From contig JBNJGB010000014.1 in NCBI GenBank assembly GCA_051747385.1, forward strand, positions 1 through 64,000: a stretch of DNA of 64,000 bases. The letters run 5' to 3'. Of the stretch, positions 1 to 7,658 are shown piece after piece. The notes beneath the pieces are model-generated. The model was not told the DNA's origin. It did not search any database and saw nothing but the letters and a program-made list of their open reading frames with translations. The position numbers and the translations under genes are program-made. Source of the DNA: JBNJGB01 sp051747385. Lineage in GTDB: Bacteria > Myxococcota_A > UBA9042 > PHBI01 > JACKFB01. How positions within the stretch are numbered: position 1 is the first letter of the stretch; the number at the start of each line of letters is the position of its first letter.

Positions 1-40
1 ACCCGCTCGGAAACGATGGACTCTGCGCGTCCGAGAGCAG

Positions 41-70
41 GCAAGGGCAAGGGCAAGGGCAAGGGCAAGG
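41..70. repeat. Five tandem GCAAGG hexamers
   Basis: Five perfect copies of GCAAGG lie directly before a strong hairpin and about 150 bp upstream of the first gene. Purine-rich short tandem repeats like this can vary in copy number by slippage, but no function is shown. Confidence 0.8.
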
Positions 71-71
71 G

Positions 72-97
72 AGGGCGGTCGACTTTGCGACCGCCCT
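72..97. terminator. Terminator-like hairpin without T-run
   Basis: A perfect 10-bp inverted repeat (AGGGCGGTCG and CGACCGCCCT) surrounds a 6-nt loop. No T-run follows on either strand, so it may end a transcript entering from the left edge or simply be a stable stem. No gene is visible between position 1 and the promoter at 185. Confidence 0.3.
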
Positions 98-184
98 GGC
101 TCTCGAAGCCACACATCTCGACACGAGTACCGTCGACGCTCCAGCACGTGGACGGTCGCGGTATCCCCCGGCGATGCGCCCGGA

Positions 185-213
185 TTGCAGCGGGCCGCGC
201 GCTCCAGTAGCTT
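185..213 (+). promoter_or_regulatory. Sigma-70-type promoter, apparently leaderless
   Basis: TTGCAG (185-190), a 17-nt spacer, then TAGCTT (208-213). Only 6 nt separate the -10 box from the ATG at 220, so transcription should begin at or next to the start codon. No SD sequence precedes that ATG, which fits a leaderless mRNA. Confidence 0.5.
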
Positions 214-219
214 GCGCCC

Positions 220-2514
220 ATGCTCGCCTCATCCCGCCGACTCCTGGTTGCGATCGCCGTGCTCTCCGTTCTCTCCGCCTGCGGAGACGGGTCCTCCGCC
301 GGGGGCGACCCGACGTCCGAGGTCGCAGACGACGCGCTTCTCGACGTGACGGAGACCCTCGACACCGCCGACCCGGGCGCCACGAGCGACGCCGACGGCG
401 GGGCGACCGATGCTCTTCCGGACGGGGGGCCGGGCGGCGACGCGGACGTCGAGGAGGAGGTGACCGCCACCTGCGAGGACGAGGTCCGCCCCTTCGGGTG
501 CGCGTGCGACTTCAACATCGACTGCATCTCCGGCTGGTGCATCCAGGCGGAGACGGGCACGGCGGCGTCCATCTGCACGGAGATCTGCGGGGAGGAGACG
601 TGCCCCGACGGCTTCAACTGCACCCAGATCGCCGGAGGAGGCGACCCCGTCTTCATCTGCGTCCCGGAGAGCCAGTTCATCTGCGAGCCCTGCGCCGAGC
701 ACGCCGACTGCGGCGGCCCCGACGATCTCTGCCTGGAGATCGACGGGGGAATGCACTGTACGCAGGACTGCTCGGACCAGGACCGGCCCTGCCCCGAGGG
801 CTACGAGTGCGCCGAGATCACGGACGAGGACGACTTCGTCATCGGCGAGCAGTGCCTCCCGGCCACCGGCTCGTGCACCTGCGGGCCCGAAGTCGATCTC
901 CAGACCGATCCGGACAACTGCGGCTCCTGCCAGCACGCCTGCGACTTCGACCACGGCGTCGCCGACTGCGTGGCCGGCGACTGCGTCCTGGGCGCCTGCG
1001 AGGAGGGTTGGGTCGACCTCAACGGGGATCCCGCGGACGGCTGCGAGTACGAGTGCACCTGGACGTCGGACACGGACCTCCCCGACGCCTTCGGCGAGGA
1101 CGCCGACTGCGACGGCATCGACGGGGAGATCGAGCGGGCCGTGTTCGTGGCGCCGTGGGGCTCCGCGACCGCGGCCGGTACGCGCGAGGATCCCCTGGGC
1201 GACATCGGGAAGGGCATCGCGAAGGCCGACCCCGAGGGGCGCGACCATGTCTACGTGGCTGCGGGCACCTACACGGACCGCGTCGAGGCGGCCGACGGCA
1301 TCAGCGTGTACGGCGGCTACGCCGAGGACGGGACGTGGAGGCGCGACCCGGCGCTGCACGAGACGATCATCTCCGTGGACACGCCCGAGGAGGCCGGCCC
1401 GGTCCGCGCGGTCGTCATGGAGGACCTGGACGCGCCGACGGTGTTCGGCGGCCTGACCATCCAGGCGGGCAACAACACGAACTCCGGCGGCAGCAGCTAC
1501 GGCGTGTGGATGCGTAACGTCACCTCGGACGTCCAGCTCGTGCGCTCCCGGGTCGTGGGCGGCAGCGGCGGCCCGGGGGCCCAGGCCAACGGCGGCTCGA
1601 AGGGGGGCGACGGCGCCAAGGGCCAGAAGGGGTCCGACGGTGAGACCGACTGCAGGTGCAACGAGTTCGAGACGTTCGGCGGCAAGGGAGGCGCGGCCGG
1701 CCCGTCCACCTGCGAGGACGGCGTGGGAGCGGGCGGCAAGGGCGCCAAGGGTAGCTGTGGAAGCGACAGCGCCGGAGGCGGCAGCGACTCACCCGACGGG
1801 ACGCCCGGCGGTGGACCCGAGCAGGATGGCGACGACGGCGCGGACGGGGCCGACGGCGCCCACGGCGACGGCGGCTTCGCCGGCGGCGAGGTCACGGACG
1901 CCGGCCTCTGGAAAGGGGCGCCCGGTGAGGTCGGCGAGGCCGGTGGTCCGGGCCTGGGCGGCGGCGGCGGCGGCGGCGGCGACGGCCGCAAGACCGGCTT
2001 CTTGCACGAATGCACCCTCTCCTTCAGCGGCGAGGGTATCTGGGGCGGCGGCGGCGGCGGCGGCGGCTCCGGAGGCTGCGGAGGCACGCCCGGCGGCGCC
2101 GGCGGCGCCGGCGGCGGCTCGTTCGGCGTCTTCGTCGTGGACGGCAGCCCGACCCTGGTGGACAACGTTTTGAGCCACAAGTCCGGCGGCAACGGCGGCA
2201 ACGGCGGCGTGGGCGGTGCGGGCGGCCTGGGCAAGGCCGGCGGCGCGGGAGGAGGTGGCGAGGACGGCTCCGGGTCCGGCGGCGCCGGAGGCACGGGCGG
2301 CGACGGCGGCCGCGGCGGAAACGGTGGCGGCGGCGCGGGCGGCGTGGCCTGGGCCCTGTACGTGGCCGGCTCCGGCACGCCGACCTGCCAGGACAACACC
2401 TACGAGCCCCTGGGGGCCGGCGGTCTCGGCGGCGTCGGCGGCGACCTGGAAGGGGACAAGGGCGCCAAGGGCGACCACGGCGCCGCGAACGTCACGCCCG
2501 GCTGCTTCGAGTAG
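220..2514 (+). CDS. Giant Cys-rich, Gly-rich surface lipoprotein (DUF1565-like)
   Basis: A predicted lipoprotein of 764 residues. A signal peptide ends in lipobox LSAC (Cys21), followed by an Asp/Ala/Gly-rich linker to about residue 80. A Cys-rich EGF-like region (about 85-285) ends in the motif DADCDGIDG. Residues about 305-430 look like a DUF1565 or parallel beta-helix segment, with the signatures VFVAPWG, VYVAAGTY and VYGGY. The rest (about 440-760) is a Gly-rich tail of GG-X repeats with a few Cys pairs. It is a paralogue of the proteins at 22094 and 40258. It probably sits on the outer membrane and faces outward; a sugar-binding, adhesive or structural role is inference only. The ATG at 220 has no SD but fits the leaderless promoter just upstream. 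Confidence 0.85.
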   Translation: MLASSRRLLVAIAVLSVLSACGDGSSAGGDPTSEVADDALLDVTETLDTADPGATSDADGGATDALPDGGPGGDADVEEEVTATCEDEVRPFGCACDFNIDCISGWCIQAETGTAASICTEICGEETCPDGFNCTQIAGGGDPVFICVPESQFICEPCAEHADCGGPDDLCLEIDGGMHCTQDCSDQDRPCPEGYECAEITDEDDFVIGEQCLPATGSCTCGPEVDLQTDPDNCGSCQHACDFDHGVADCVAGDCVLGACEEGWVDLNGDPADGCEYECTWTSDTDLPDAFGEDADCDGIDGEIERAVFVAPWGSATAAGTREDPLGDIGKGIAKADPEGRDHVYVAAGTYTDRVEAADGISVYGGYAEDGTWRRDPALHETIISVDTPEEAGPVRAVVMEDLDAPTVFGGLTIQAGNNTNSGGSSYGVWMRNVTSDVQLVRSRVVGGSGGPGAQANGGSKGGDGAKGQKGSDGETDCRCNEFETFGGKGGAAGPSTCEDGVGAGGKGAKGSCGSDSAGGGSDSPDGTPGGGPEQDGDDGADGADGAHGDGGFAGGEVTDAGLWKGAPGEVGEAGGPGLGGGGGGGGDGRKTGFLHECTLSFSGEGIWGGGGGGGGSGGCGGTPGGAGGAGGGSFGVFVVDGSPTLVDNVLSHKSGGNGGNGGVGGAGGLGKAGGAGGGGEDGSGSGGAGGTGGDGGRGGNGGGGAGGVAWALYVAGSGTPTCQDNTYEPLGAGGLGGVGGDLEGDKGAKGDHGAANVTPGCFE

Positions 2515-2618
2515 CCTGGGTTTCTCACGAGACGTCGAGCGAAGCGCCGGGAGACGCGGGTGGATCCCAAGCTGTAGCCGGCGGATGGTGAGGAATGCAG
2601 GCTAACCGCCGGGGCACC

Positions 2619-3143
2619 TCACGCCACGCGGCGGAGCCTCGCCAGGGCGCGCCTGCGAACCCGCGTCGCCCAGGCGGGGTGGCGTCCATGGGCCCGGGCC
2701 ACCTCCGCCAGCGCCGTCGCGCCCACCTCGTGGTCGATCAAGACGCGGGTCTCCTCCGGGCTCAGCCGCGCGAGGAGCTGGTGGACGAGGCAGCCGGAGT
2801 CGGGGCGCGGACCGCTCGAGGCGGTGGCACCCGGCGGGAGGCGGGCACACTCCTGCCGAAGTCGCAGCGCGCTCACCTCCCGCCGCACGAGGCCCCGGAC
2901 GGCGCCGAGGACCCAGCGGCGCGCGAACGTGAAGAAGGTCGCGCCGCGGCCGGGACGATAGCGGTGCCACGCGCGGACCATGGCCAGGTCGGCGGCGGCC
3001 AGCGCGTCCTCCTCGGCCACGAGATCGCCGTCCCTCCCGATCAGCCAGAGGGCGTAGCGATGAAGGCAGGGCCGAGCTGCCAGGAGGACGTCGCGTCCGA
3101 CGCCGGCCGTCGAGTCCGTGTGGTGGAACGGGATGGCGGTCAT
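2619..3143 (-). CDS. Small sigma-70-like transcription factor
   Basis: A protein of 174 residues resembling a compact RNA polymerase sigma factor. The first half contains an AAADLAMVRAWHRYRPGRG-like stretch followed by FFTFARRWVLGAVRGLVRRE, the pattern of sigma region 2. The C-terminal part (about 125-170) has LSPEETRVLIDHEV and a basic helix rich in Arg, matching region 4. The start MTAIPF was chosen at 3143; longer readings run into the next gene. No anti-sigma gene is adjacent. It is divergent from the lipoprotein-surE-apt operon. The target promoters are unknown, and a degenerate or phage-type regulator is possible. Confidence 0.6.
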   Translation of the reverse strand: MTAIPFHHTDSTAGVGRDVLLAARPCLHRYALWLIGRDGDLVAEEDALAAADLAMVRAWHRYRPGRGATFFTFARRWVLGAVRGLVRREVSALRLRQECARLPPGATASSGPRPDSGCLVHQLLARLSPEETRVLIDHEVGATALAEVARAHGRHPAWATRVRRRALARLRRVA

Positions 3144-3263
3144 GGCCGCAGTCCCTAGCAGGGGTCGTGCCAGGAGCCCACGGCGGCCGTCTACCGTGGT
3201 GACCACTCCACGGCCCCTCCGGGCACGTGCCGAGCCGGGGTGTGGGGACCCCGAACCCGGGGC

Positions 3264-3292
3264 TTGCGGTCCCCAGCGCCGCCGGTTAGGTT
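3264..3292 (+). promoter_or_regulatory. Promoter of the lipoprotein-surE-apt operon
   Basis: TTGCGG (3264-3269), a 17-nt spacer, then TAGGTT (3287-3292). The ATG at 3302 is 9 nt after the -10 box, again pointing to a leaderless or nearly leaderless transcript. The -35 is imperfect. Confidence 0.4.
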
Positions 3293-3301
3293 CCGCGGCC
3301 G

Positions 3302-3643
3302 ATGGCTGGCACCTCCCGAGGACCGGACGAGCACAGGTGGGCGGCGTTCGCGGTGGCCCTCGCCATGGCCTTCGCGGGGTGCGACGCCGGCGGGGAGGCC
3401 CCGACCCGACACGAGGGCGGGCCCGGCTATCCATGCTACTTCGACGCCGACTGCACGTCCCCGCTGCTCTGCGACGACACCCCGGCCGCCGAGTTCCCCG
3501 TCTGCACGGGCACCGCCGGCGAGGGGGATCCCTGCGGCCCGGGTGTGGCCTGCGCGTGGATCCGGGACGAGCGGGGCCTGCCGCTCCAGTGCGGCGCGGA
3601 CGGCACCTGTAGCTTCCCGGAGGAGGGGCGCGTCCCCAGATGA
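3302..3643 (+). CDS. Small Cys-rich lipoprotein
   Basis: A 113-residue predicted lipoprotein. Its hydrophobic signal ends in lipobox FAGC (Cys27). The mature part carries about eight further cysteines in short loops (for example YPCYFDADCTSP and CGADGTC), like a small disulfide-knotted domain similar to the Cys-rich modules of the giant lipoproteins. Its TGA overlaps the surE start (ATGA at 3640-3643), so the two are translationally coupled, although the roles appear unrelated. Family not recognised. Confidence 0.7.
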   Translation: MAGTSRGPDEHRWAAFAVALAMAFAGCDAGGEAPTRHEGGPGYPCYFDADCTSPLLCDDTPAAEFPVCTGTAGEGDPCGPGVACAWIRDERGLPLQCGADGTCSFPEEGRVPR

Positions 3644-4446
3644 GGGTCCTGATCACCAACGACGACGGCCTGGGGGCCCCCGGGATCGACAGCCTCGCGG
3701 ACGCCGCCCGCGGCGTGTTCGAGGAGGTCTGGGTCGTCGCGCCGGAGCGCGAGATGAGCGGCGTCGGCCAGGGCATCACGCTGCACGCGCCGCTGCGGGT
3801 GAACGAGGCCGGGGCCCGGACCTGGGCCGTGAGCGGCACCCCCGTGGACTGCGTCATCGTCGCCATGAACCACCTGATGGCGGATCGGCCGCCCGACCTG
3901 GTGCTGTCGGGCATCAACCGGGGGCCCAACCTGGGCCACGACGTGTACTACTCGGGGACGGTCGCCGGGGCCCGCGAGGGGATCCTCCAGGGGGTGCCCT
4001 CGGTGGCGCTGAGCTTGGTGGGCCGGCGGCGCTTCCCCTACGGCGCCGTCTCCCCCGCGGTCCGCGCCCTGCTCCGCTGGGTCCGCGACACCGGGCTGAC
4101 CTCGGAGTTCCTCCTCAACGTGAACATCCCCATGCCCGCCGAGGAGGACGAGGCCGCGCGGGGCTTCGCAGGGGTTCCGGGCCTGCGGGGCCTGCAGGTC
4201 ACGCGCCTGGGGAGCCGCTCCTACGCCAACCACATCATCTCCCGGGACGATCCGCGGGGCCTGCCCTACATGTGGATCGGCGGCGATTTCCCCAAGATGG
4301 AGGACGTGGGCGGCACGGACTGCACGGCCGTGAGCAGCGGCTACGTCTCGGTGACGCCCGTCGGCCTGGACACCACCCACGCGCCGGGCTTCGACGGCCT
4401 GCGCACCCTGGAGTCCCTGGATCCGCACACCGAGGAGGAGCCCTGA
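3640..4446 (+). CDS. surE: 5'/3'-nucleotidase SurE
   Basis: SurE removes phosphate from nucleoside 5'- and 3'-monophosphates in a metal-dependent reaction and is linked to stationary-phase survival. The 268-residue protein begins MRVLITNDDG, whose paired Asp residues bind the metal. The other family signatures follow: the MSGVGQ serine loop and SGINRGPNLG with the metal-binding Asn. Length matches the family. It overlaps the upstream lipoprotein by 4 bp, and its stop overlaps the apt start (TGATG), so surE and apt form a purine nucleotide salvage pair. Confidence 0.95.
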   Translation: MRVLITNDDGLGAPGIDSLADAARGVFEEVWVVAPEREMSGVGQGITLHAPLRVNEAGARTWAVSGTPVDCVIVAMNHLMADRPPDLVLSGINRGPNLGHDVYYSGTVAGAREGILQGVPSVALSLVGRRRFPYGAVSPAVRALLRWVRDTGLTSEFLLNVNIPMPAEEDEAARGFAGVPGLRGLQVTRLGSRSYANHIISRDDPRGLPYMWIGGDFPKMEDVGGTDCTAVSSGYVSVTPVGLDTTHAPGFDGLRTLESLDPHTEEEP

Positions 4447-4976
4447 TGCCGCGCGCGACCCTGGAGCGACTGATTCACGACGTCCCCGACTTCCCGAAGC
4501 CGGGCATCGTCTTCAAGGACATCACCCCCGTGCTCGAGGACGGCGCGGCCCTGCGCCTCGTCGTGGACGCCATCGCGGACTGGTGGCGCGACGCCGGGAT
4601 CACGAAGGTGGTCGGCATCGAGTCCCGCGGCTTCATCTTCGGGACGGCCGTCGCCTACGCCATGGGCATCGGCGAGGTGCTGGTCCGCAAGCCGGGCAAG
4701 CTGCCGCGGAAGACGAACTCCGTGTCCTACGACCTGGAGTACGGCCAGGACAGCCTGGAGATGCACACGGACGCCGTCGGGCCCGACGACAAGGTGCTGA
4801 TCATCGACGACGTCCTCGCCACCGGGGGAACCGCCGCGGCCGTGGCGAAGATGGTGCGCGAGACCGGCGCGGAGCTGGCGGGCTTCGCCTTTGTCCTCGA
4901 GCTGGGCTTCCTGGGCGGCCGGAGGAGTCTGCCGGACGACATCGAGGTGCAGAGCCTGCTGGTGGTCAACGACTAG
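4446..4976 (+). CDS. apt: Adenine phosphoribosyltransferase
   Basis: Converts adenine and PRPP to AMP in purine salvage. The 176-residue protein has the type I PRTase fold. VLIIDDVLATGGT is the PRPP-binding loop, FPKPGIVFKDITP is the typical Apt N-terminal motif, and ESRGFIFG and VRKPGKLP complete the active site. The ATG overlaps the surE stop. The gene converges on metG with only about 30 bp between them and no clear terminator. Confidence 0.95.
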   Translation: MPRATLERLIHDVPDFPKPGIVFKDITPVLEDGAALRLVVDAIADWWRDAGITKVVGIESRGFIFGTAVAYAMGIGEVLVRKPGKLPRKTNSVSYDLEYGQDSLEMHTDAVGPDDKVLIIDDVLATGGTAAAVAKMVRETGAELAGFAFVLELGFLGGRRSLPDDIEVQSLLVVND

Positions 4977-5007
4977 CAACCTCGCCGGCGGGGGCGCAGG
5001 CGGAATG

Positions 5008-6969
5008 CTACGAGAGCCTCGCGCCCGACGGTACGGGCTCCGAGGGGCGCACGAGGGTGAGCTTTCCGTCGGGGCCCTCCGCGGTGAGCACCATCCCCTG
5101 GGACTCGATCTTGAAGATCTTCCTGGGGGCCAGGTTCGCCACGAGGATCACCTGGGTGCCCACCATCTCCTCCGGCGCGAAGTGCTGGGCCAGGCCGCTG
5201 ACCACCTGGCGCTTCTCGCCGCCCAGGTCGACCTGCAGCTTCAGCAGCCGGTCGGCGCCCTCCACGGGCTCGCAGGACACGACGTCGGCGACCCGCAGGT
5301 CCACCTTCAGGAAGTCGTCGAAGGCGATGGTGTCGCCCGCCTTCGGCTCGGCCGCCTCGGCCTTCTTCTTCGCGGCCTTCTTGACCGCCCCGGCCTTCGG
5401 GGCCTTCCGGCGCTCCTTGCGCTCCTCCTCCCGCGCCTCGGGCATTTCGGCCCGGGGGAACAGGGCGCGCTCCATCTCGAGGGTCCGCCCGGGCTCCAGC
5501 TCGCCCCAGCGGAGCTCGTCGAGGGTCCCCGGCACCGGCGCCGCGCCGATGGCGCCGAGGAGCTCCGTCATCTTGTTCGGCATCACCGGCGACAGGAGCC
5601 AGGCCGCGTGGCGCAGGCCCTCCAGCACGGTGTAGAGGTTCCGGGCGGCCGCCGCGCGGTCGGTCTTCACCGTCTTGTAGGGCGCCGTGTCCGACACGTA
5701 CTTGTTCAGGCGCCGGACGAGCTGCATGGTCTCCTCGATGGCGGAGTGCAGCTTCAGGTCGTCCACCAGCCCGGGGAGATCGCGGCGCAGCGCCGCCGCC
5801 TGCTCGATGATGGGCTTTTCGTCCAGCCCCGGCTCCCCGCCCTCGGGCACCTTGCCGTCGAAGTACTTGCTCACCAGCCCGGCGGCACGGCGCGCCAGGT
5901 TCCCCAGATCGTTGGCCAGGTCGCTGTTGTTCCGGCGGACCAGGGCCTCCTCGCTGAAGTTCGCGTCCAGGCCGATGACCATGTCCCGGAGCAGGAAGTA
6001 CCGCAGCACGTCCGCACCGTAGACGTCCTTCATGCCCAGCGGGCTCACCACGTTGCCCACGCTCTTGGACATCTTGCGCTCGCCCTGGAGCCACCAGCCC
6101 GTGGCGGTGATGCTCTGCGGCAGCGGCAGGTCCAGCGCCATCAGCATCGTGGTCCAGTAGACGCAGTGGGTGGTGAGGATGTCCTTGCCGATGAGGTGGT
6201 GCGCGTGGGGCCACCACCGCTCCCACATCTCGGGGGCGTCGAGGATCCCGATGGCGCTCACGTAGTTCAGCAGGGCGTCGAACCAGACGTAGGTGACGTA
6301 CTGGTCGTCGAAGGGAAGCTCGATCCCCCAGGCCAGGCGCTCCTTCGGGCGCGAGATGCACAGGTCCTCTAGGCCCTTGTCGAGGAAACCGAGCACCTCG
6401 TTCGCCCGGTGCGGCGGCCGGATGAAGTCTTCGTGCTCTGCGATGTACGTCCGCAGGCGCTCGCCGTACTTCGACATCCGGAAGAAGTAGTTCTTCTCCG
6501 TGATCCACTCGACCTCCTGGCCGGTGTCGGGACACTTCCCGTCGACCAGGTCCTTCTCCGTCCAGAAGCGCTCGGCGGCCGTGGAGTACCAGCCCTCGTA
6601 CTCCCGGAGGTAGATGTCCCCCGCGTCGTACAGGGCCTGGAGCGCCCAGCGGACCACCCTCTCGTGGCGCGGCTCGGTGGTCCGGATGAAGTCGTCGTGC
6701 TCGATGTGCAGATCCGGCCACAGGTCCCGGAACGCCTGGTGAAGCTCGTCGCAGTGCTCGATAGGCGAGATGCCCCGCTTGTGCGCGGCCTCCTGGACCT
6801 TCTGGCCGTGCTCGTCGGTGCCCGTCAGGAAGTACGTCTCGTAGCCGAACAGGCTCTTGTACCGGCGCATGGCGTCCGCCAGGACCGTGCAGTACGCGTG
6901 GCCGATGTGCGGCTTGTCGTTGACGTAGTAGATCGGCGTCGTGACGTAGTATCGCCTCGGCCCGGCCAT
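5008..6969 (-). CDS. metG: Methionyl-tRNA synthetase with C-terminal tRNA-binding domain
   Basis: Charges tRNA-Met with methionine. The 653-residue protein opens with YYVTTPIYYVNDKPHIGHAY, which holds the HIGH motif, and carries KMSKS in GERKMSKSVGN. The anticodon-binding helical domain follows. A charged Lys/Ala/Glu linker (about 520-550) then leads to an EMAP/Trbp111-type tRNA-binding domain that ends the protein and normally dimerises it. The four-Cys zinc knuckle of the E. coli form is not evident; a single KCPDTG remains. The ATG at 6969 has AGGAGG 6 nt upstream, which rules out the longer open frame. Confidence 0.95.
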   Translation of the reverse strand: MAGPRRYYVTTPIYYVNDKPHIGHAYCTVLADAMRRYKSLFGYETYFLTGTDEHGQKVQEAAHKRGISPIEHCDELHQAFRDLWPDLHIEHDDFIRTTEPRHERVVRWALQALYDAGDIYLREYEGWYSTAAERFWTEKDLVDGKCPDTGQEVEWITEKNYFFRMSKYGERLRTYIAEHEDFIRPPHRANEVLGFLDKGLEDLCISRPKERLAWGIELPFDDQYVTYVWFDALLNYVSAIGILDAPEMWERWWPHAHHLIGKDILTTHCVYWTTMLMALDLPLPQSITATGWWLQGERKMSKSVGNVVSPLGMKDVYGADVLRYFLLRDMVIGLDANFSEEALVRRNNSDLANDLGNLARRAAGLVSKYFDGKVPEGGEPGLDEKPIIEQAAALRRDLPGLVDDLKLHSAIEETMQLVRRLNKYVSDTAPYKTVKTDRAAAARNLYTVLEGLRHAAWLLSPVMPNKMTELLGAIGAAPVPGTLDELRWGELEPGRTLEMERALFPRAEMPEAREEERKERRKAPKAGAVKKAAKKKAEAAEPKAGDTIAFDDFLKVDLRVADVVSCEPVEGADRLLKLQVDLGGEKRQVVSGLAQHFAPEEMVGTQVILVANLAPRKIFKIESQGMVLTAEGPDGKLTLVRPSEPVPSGARLS

Positions 6970-6995
6970 CGCTGCCTCCTGCGGGTTGCCCGCCT

Positions 6996-7025
6996 GCCAT
7001 AGTCGCCCCCGGCGCGTGGTGTCAA
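6996..7025 (-). promoter_or_regulatory. metG promoter
   Basis: On the minus strand TTGACA (7020-7025), an 18-nt spacer, then TATGGC (6996-7001). The expected start lies about 20 nt before the metG ATG, leaving room for the AGGAGG ribosome site. Confidence 0.6.
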
Positions 7026-7062
7026 CCGCGCAACTGCCGGGAGCAACGGGCGTTTTCTCAGC

Positions 7063-7092
7063 TTGACCGCTTCTCCGGGGGTCTGCTATCTC
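7063..7092 (+). promoter_or_regulatory. tRNA-Arg promoter with extended -10
   Basis: TTGACC (7063-7068), an 18-nt spacer ending in TGC, then TATCTC (7087-7092). This is an extended -10 of the TGnTA type. The predicted start is about 14 nt before the mature tRNA. Confidence 0.6.
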
Positions 7093-7112
7093 CCTCGCCC
7101 GCTTCAGGGTGC

Positions 7113-7186
7113 GTCCCCGTAGCTCAGCTGGATAGAGCAACCGCCTCCTAAGCGGTAGGTCGCAGGTTCGAATCCTGCCGGGGACG
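7113..7186 (+). tRNA. tRNA-Arg, anticodon CCT
   Basis: A complete cloverleaf. The acceptor stem is GTCCCCG/CGGGGAC, the D stem GCTC/GAGC, and the anticodon stem ACCGC/GCGGT with loop CTCCTAA. The T stem is GCAGG/CCTGC with loop TTCGAAT, and the discriminator is G. The anticodon CCT reads AGG, a rare codon in such GC-rich genes. The 3' CCA is not encoded. No integrase or repeated 3' end was found nearby, so there is no sign of an integrated element here. Confidence 0.97.
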
Positions 7187-7200
7187 GAGGCTCCCGCACG

Positions 7201-7227
7201 CCCCGGGGACGACGGACGTCCCGGGGG
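7201..7227 (+). terminator. Terminator-like hairpin after tRNA-Arg
   Basis: CCCCGGGGACG and CGTCCCGGGGG pair at 10 of 11 positions around a 5-nt loop, 14 bp after the tRNA. There is no T-run, so it may act as a processing or anti-decay stem rather than an intrinsic terminator. Confidence 0.4.
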
Positions 7228-7261
7228 CTCGTCACGACGAAGAGGCAGGCCCGGAGGCCCC

Positions 7262-7537
7262 ATGAACCGGTCCGAGCTGGTGGAAGAGATCTCGAAGGAC
7301 AAGGCGCTGCCGCGGAAGGCGGCGGACGCGGCCGTCTCCGCGGTGTTCGACACCATCTTCGAGGCGATCAAGGAGGACGAGCGCGTGGAGATCCGGGGCT
7401 TCGGGAGCTTCACGACGCGCCACTACGACGCCTACACGGGCCGGAACCCGCGCACGGGCGAGCCGGTGGACGTGGCCGCCAAGCGCCTGCCCTTCTTCAA
7501 GGTGGGCAAGGACCTGCGCAAGCGGGTCGACAGGTAG
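7262..7537 (+). CDS. HU/IHF-family DNA-binding protein
   Basis: A nucleoid protein of 91 residues that bends DNA as a dimer. It begins MNRSELVEEIS and shows the HU/IHF core: GFGSFTTR leading into the beta-arm and GRNPRTGEPV, whose Pro intercalates at the DNA kink. The basic C-terminus FFKVGKDLRKRV is typical. The Arg-rich arm and the ETD-like turn spacing make an IHF-beta-like role as likely as HU. An SD-like GGAGGCCC sits before the ATG. It stands alone between the tRNA and the next promoter. Confidence 0.93.
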   Translation: MNRSELVEEISKDKALPRKAADAAVSAVFDTIFEAIKEDERVEIRGFGSFTTRHYDAYTGRNPRTGEPVDVAAKRLPFFKVGKDLRKRVDR

Positions 7538-7591
7538 CCAGCCGGCGCACATCCCCTCCAGCCCCGAGGCGAGAGGCCGGGCCGCGCGCTG

Positions 7592-7620
7592 TTGTCCGGC
7601 CCCCGTGGCGGTGGTAGATC
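7592..7620 (+). promoter_or_regulatory. Promoter of the zinc-ribbon protein gene
   Basis: TTGTCC (7592-7597), a 17-nt spacer, then TAGATC (7615-7620). The predicted start is about 30 nt before the ATG at 7659. Confidence 0.45.
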
Positions 7621-7658
7621 AGGCGCCACCCTGCCCCACCAGCGCGAGGGACCGACCC

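Noticed and set aside
174..1517. Arg-rich 447-residue ORF overlapping the first lipoprotein
   Set aside because: The composition (mostly Arg/Gly/His) is typical of an out-of-frame reading of GC-rich coding DNA.
1497..2399. Long Pro-rich ORF opposite the Gly-rich tail of the first lipoprotein (and similar ones opposite 22094 and 40258)
   Set aside because: It is the complement of GGC-rich Gly codons; Pro runs appear automatically, and there is no ribosome site or domain.
7113..7186. tRNA-Arg as a phage or island attachment site
   Set aside because: No integrase gene and no duplicated tRNA 3' end were found in the window.
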